Under the pieces are notes generated by a model. The model saw only the letters and a program-made list of their open reading frames with translations, did no database searches and was not told the origin of the DNA. A stretch of DNA of 64,000 nt, from the NCBI GenBank assembly GCA_013400155.1, contig VXBM01000334.1, positions 444,544 through 508,543 on the forward strand, written 5' to 3'. The position numbers and the translations under genes are program-made. Below are positions 61,801 through 64,000 of the stretch, one piece after another. This DNA is from Helopsaltes ochotensis (lineage: Eukaryota; Chordata; Aves; Passeriformes; Locustellidae). Within the stretch, counting starts at the first letter, position 1, and each line of letters starts with the position of its first letter.

Positions 61801-63510
61801 TTTAGACAGAAAGGTACTGGATGTGCATGTGAAACCATATTTTATTATGGAGCATTTCCCAACAATATGAGAGATCTCTTGCAGTGCTGAGAAAATGAAT
61901 ACCCAAGGTAGTAATTTCCAGGCTTGCAGCTGCATTTCCAGTGGAACATGCTTTTAAATTTTTTTGCATTTTACATTTCCTCTTAATAGCAGCTCCATTT
62001 AAAAATATATATATATTTCAAAATTTTTATTTAGTAAGTTACATCTGATGAAGTTTAGATTTCCTATTTGTCAGTTTCCAACTAGGCCATATATATTCAC
62101 GTGAAAGTTAATTTAATATGTACTTCATACATATGTAAAAACTTCATACATATTTCATGATATATATATATATAAAATATAAGTATTCTTGGATGGTAAG
62201 AATATATGTATATTCTCCTATATAATGCCTATTTTATATACAATATATTTTTACAGTATAAATACAAATATAGCTAGAGATAAATATAAATTCTATGTAG
62301 GTGAAAAAAAACCCCAAGAATTTCCAATGACTGTAATAGCCAAAAAGTACTTTAGCAACAACAACAAAACCCCAACAAAAACAAACAAACAAAAACCGGA
62401 AAAAAAAATTGATATTATGTGAACTGGGTTTTCTGGAGAAAGAACTGTTTTAGGATGGGAGGTAAATGTAATGGAAAAATGTCAGACTCTTTTTTTATAC
62501 TCACGCTGCAGCAATGCCTGGAGGCCAGAGAGATTCTTGGCTGACTAACAAAATGCTAATTATCCAGAGACTTCTGTTTCACAGAGTAAAGCCACATCAG
62601 TAACTTGGAAAGTGGGATCTGTGGCATTCTTAAAGCATACTGACGAAAAAAATGCCAGGAGAAAATTTAAAGGATGAGACAGTAAAAAAATTTAATAATG
62701 TGATATCACACTTCCTTGTTATCCTGTATTTCATATTGTGAATGCTAGGATGTGGAGGAATGTAGTGTCTCATAATGAGACTGTGGCTGTAGCTCAAATG
62801 GAAAGAAATCAATAAAAATGTGAGCAGAAAAAGGCAATTACAATATTGAGGATGCAGCTTTAAAAACATTGTGACAGTGTTCTTCAAGATGTTAAAAAAG
62901 GACAATTTATGACTATCAGAGAAAATTTTCAATCATGTACTTTGAGACTTTTACCTACGTATGATACTTGTATCTGAGTATGTACATTCATGTCAAAACC
63001 AAACATTATATTCTATAGTTTTCTGCTTGATATAAAATACATTGAATATTTTGATATACTTGATAGTGAATAATATCTTGAATATTATGTTTGGGCATAT
63101 AAAGACATGCACAAATGCTTTTGAGGGAAATTAGAAAGGGGAGGATCTTACACAAAATCTCCAGATGGAATGCACCACAGACACATCTTACACTCACAGA
63201 CAGTCATGTGTCAAAACAACATTGTAAAGACTGTGAGAGCGAGCACCAGAAAGCTAGAAAAATGCCAGAATTATGGTTGTCTACACAACTTAAATTCAGC
63301 TTGCATATGTATATGCATTATGGCAGTCAATGGCACCACCACCAGCTGCTTCCTGTTTTTCACAAGTCCCTTCTCTCTCTCAGTGCTCGGAACAGGGCAT
63401 GAAAAGGTATTGATTAGCTTTTCAGCACATCATTTGTCCTCTGCTCAGCCTGCACACTCTGATGGCTTTTTTCACAGCAAAAACAAGACAAGATTTCAAA
63501 ATGCTGCTCT
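58835..63510. other. Intergenic sequence, AT-rich
   Basis: There is no supported gene. A T18 run lies at 59803-59820, long AT-rich low-complexity tracts with TATA-type repeats at 61.5-62.3 kb, and an A/C-rich stretch (acaacaacaa, aaacaaacaaac) at 62349-62410. A GC-richer patch at 58.95-59.3 kb is unassigned. Confidence 0.65.
61545..62300. repeat. AT-rich low-complexity region
   Basis: Many interrupted (TA)n runs occur, for example 62160-62176 and 61997-62012. There is no coding or transposon signature. Confidence 0.75.
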
Positions 63511-63586
63511 GATGGCCAGGAGAATTGGACCTAGGTGATTTTTAACGTCCCTTCCATCCCAAACCATTCTGTGATACTAAGATTCT
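63511..63586 (+). repeat. CR1 LINE 3' tail, plus orientation
   Basis: aattggacctaggtgatttt, then taacgtcccttccatcccaa and accattctgtgatactaaga, matches the sense-strand end of avian CR1 (attggactagatgacc ... gtcccttccaacccaaaccattctatgattct). Only the last 76 or so bases are clear. Confidence 0.75.
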
Positions 63587-64000
63587 CACAGTAACCATGG
63601 TGGCTGCAGGATTAAACAGACTTCACAGAACCTTTAGGGTCTACTACTCCCATTTTACACCAGGTGGCTAATGTTAAAAAGGCTCTTTAGACCTGGCTAG
63701 CCAGTTTGGGATAATGAGGACTTCATTTTTCCACAGACTTGAATTATATAGTAATGATTTAAGGCATGGTTCTTATTCATTTCAAATGCAGTTCTGAGCC
63801 TCAGATCCATAGTGTTCAAGCTATTTAGGACACAAAAATGCAACAGGGAATTTGCATTTGCAAACCCTGGGAGGGATGGACTTAAACTTCTACAAATCTT
63901 ACTGCAGTCTCTCGTATCAAACAAATACAGAAACATGTCATTTGGATTCACATTACCTTGCTTGAGACATCTAAAAGCCATTGTCAAGCTAAACTAGGCA
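63587..64000. other. Intergenic sequence at the right edge
   Basis: Unique sequence with a short ctactcccattttacacc phrase that recalls an old amniote repeat. No gene is seen. Confidence 0.6.

Noticed and set aside
1..64000. tRNA, rRNA, snRNA genes, CRISPR arrays, bacterial or viral genes
   Set aside because: I saw no cloverleaf with A/B boxes, no ribosomal sequence, no regularly spaced repeats and no retroviral gag, pol or env frame. Small RNA genes cannot be fully excluded by eye.

Overview
This is a vertebrate nuclear window, most likely from a bird and probably a songbird (passerine). The evidence is AT-rich, intron-rich DNA with one gene split into canonical GT-AG exons, a single methylation-free CpG island, several CR1 LINE 3' ends with the typical avian antisense head (tcatagaat...), and LTR-like blocks that I recognise from memory as passerine endogenous-retrovirus repeats. 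Nothing prokaryotic is present: no operons, CRISPR arrays or insertion sequences.

The one confidently identified gene is SNAP91 (AP180, the neuronal clathrin assembly protein), on the minus strand. Its start codon lies in a CpG island at about 23.43-24.91 kb. Coding exons follow at 23538-23667, 5327-5469, 4207-4282, 2329-2431 and 676-769. All junctions have usable AG/GT sites and the reading phases join exactly. Together the exons encode the first 182 residues, most of the PtdIns(4,5)P2-binding ANTH domain. The rest of the gene lies to the left of the window. Intron 1 is about 18 kb. The CpG island carries a 420-base assembly gap (24116-24535) flanked by a CCG repeat. A splice acceptor 30 bases before the ATG suggests a further non-coding first exon inside the island.

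From 24.9 to 64 kb, upstream of SNAP91, I can prove no gene. This part holds old and younger CR1 fragments (51.5, 53.0, 58.1-58.5 and 63.5 kb), a MIR-like relic (42.7 kb), two LTR-like blocks (32.6-33.3 and 35.6-35.9 kb), AT-rich low-complexity tracts, a 37-base gap next to a 35-base poly-T run (57.1 kb) and simple repeats.

The most interesting unexplained item is a plus-strand, exon-like open frame at 28507-28657. It would encode an N-terminal hydrophobic segment resembling a signal anchor and ends in a perfect GTAAGT donor. Phase-compatible but much weaker follow-on exons exist at 36124-36185 and 38142-38305. In mammals RIPPLY2 and CYB5R4 lie upstream of SNAP91, but I could not find either here.
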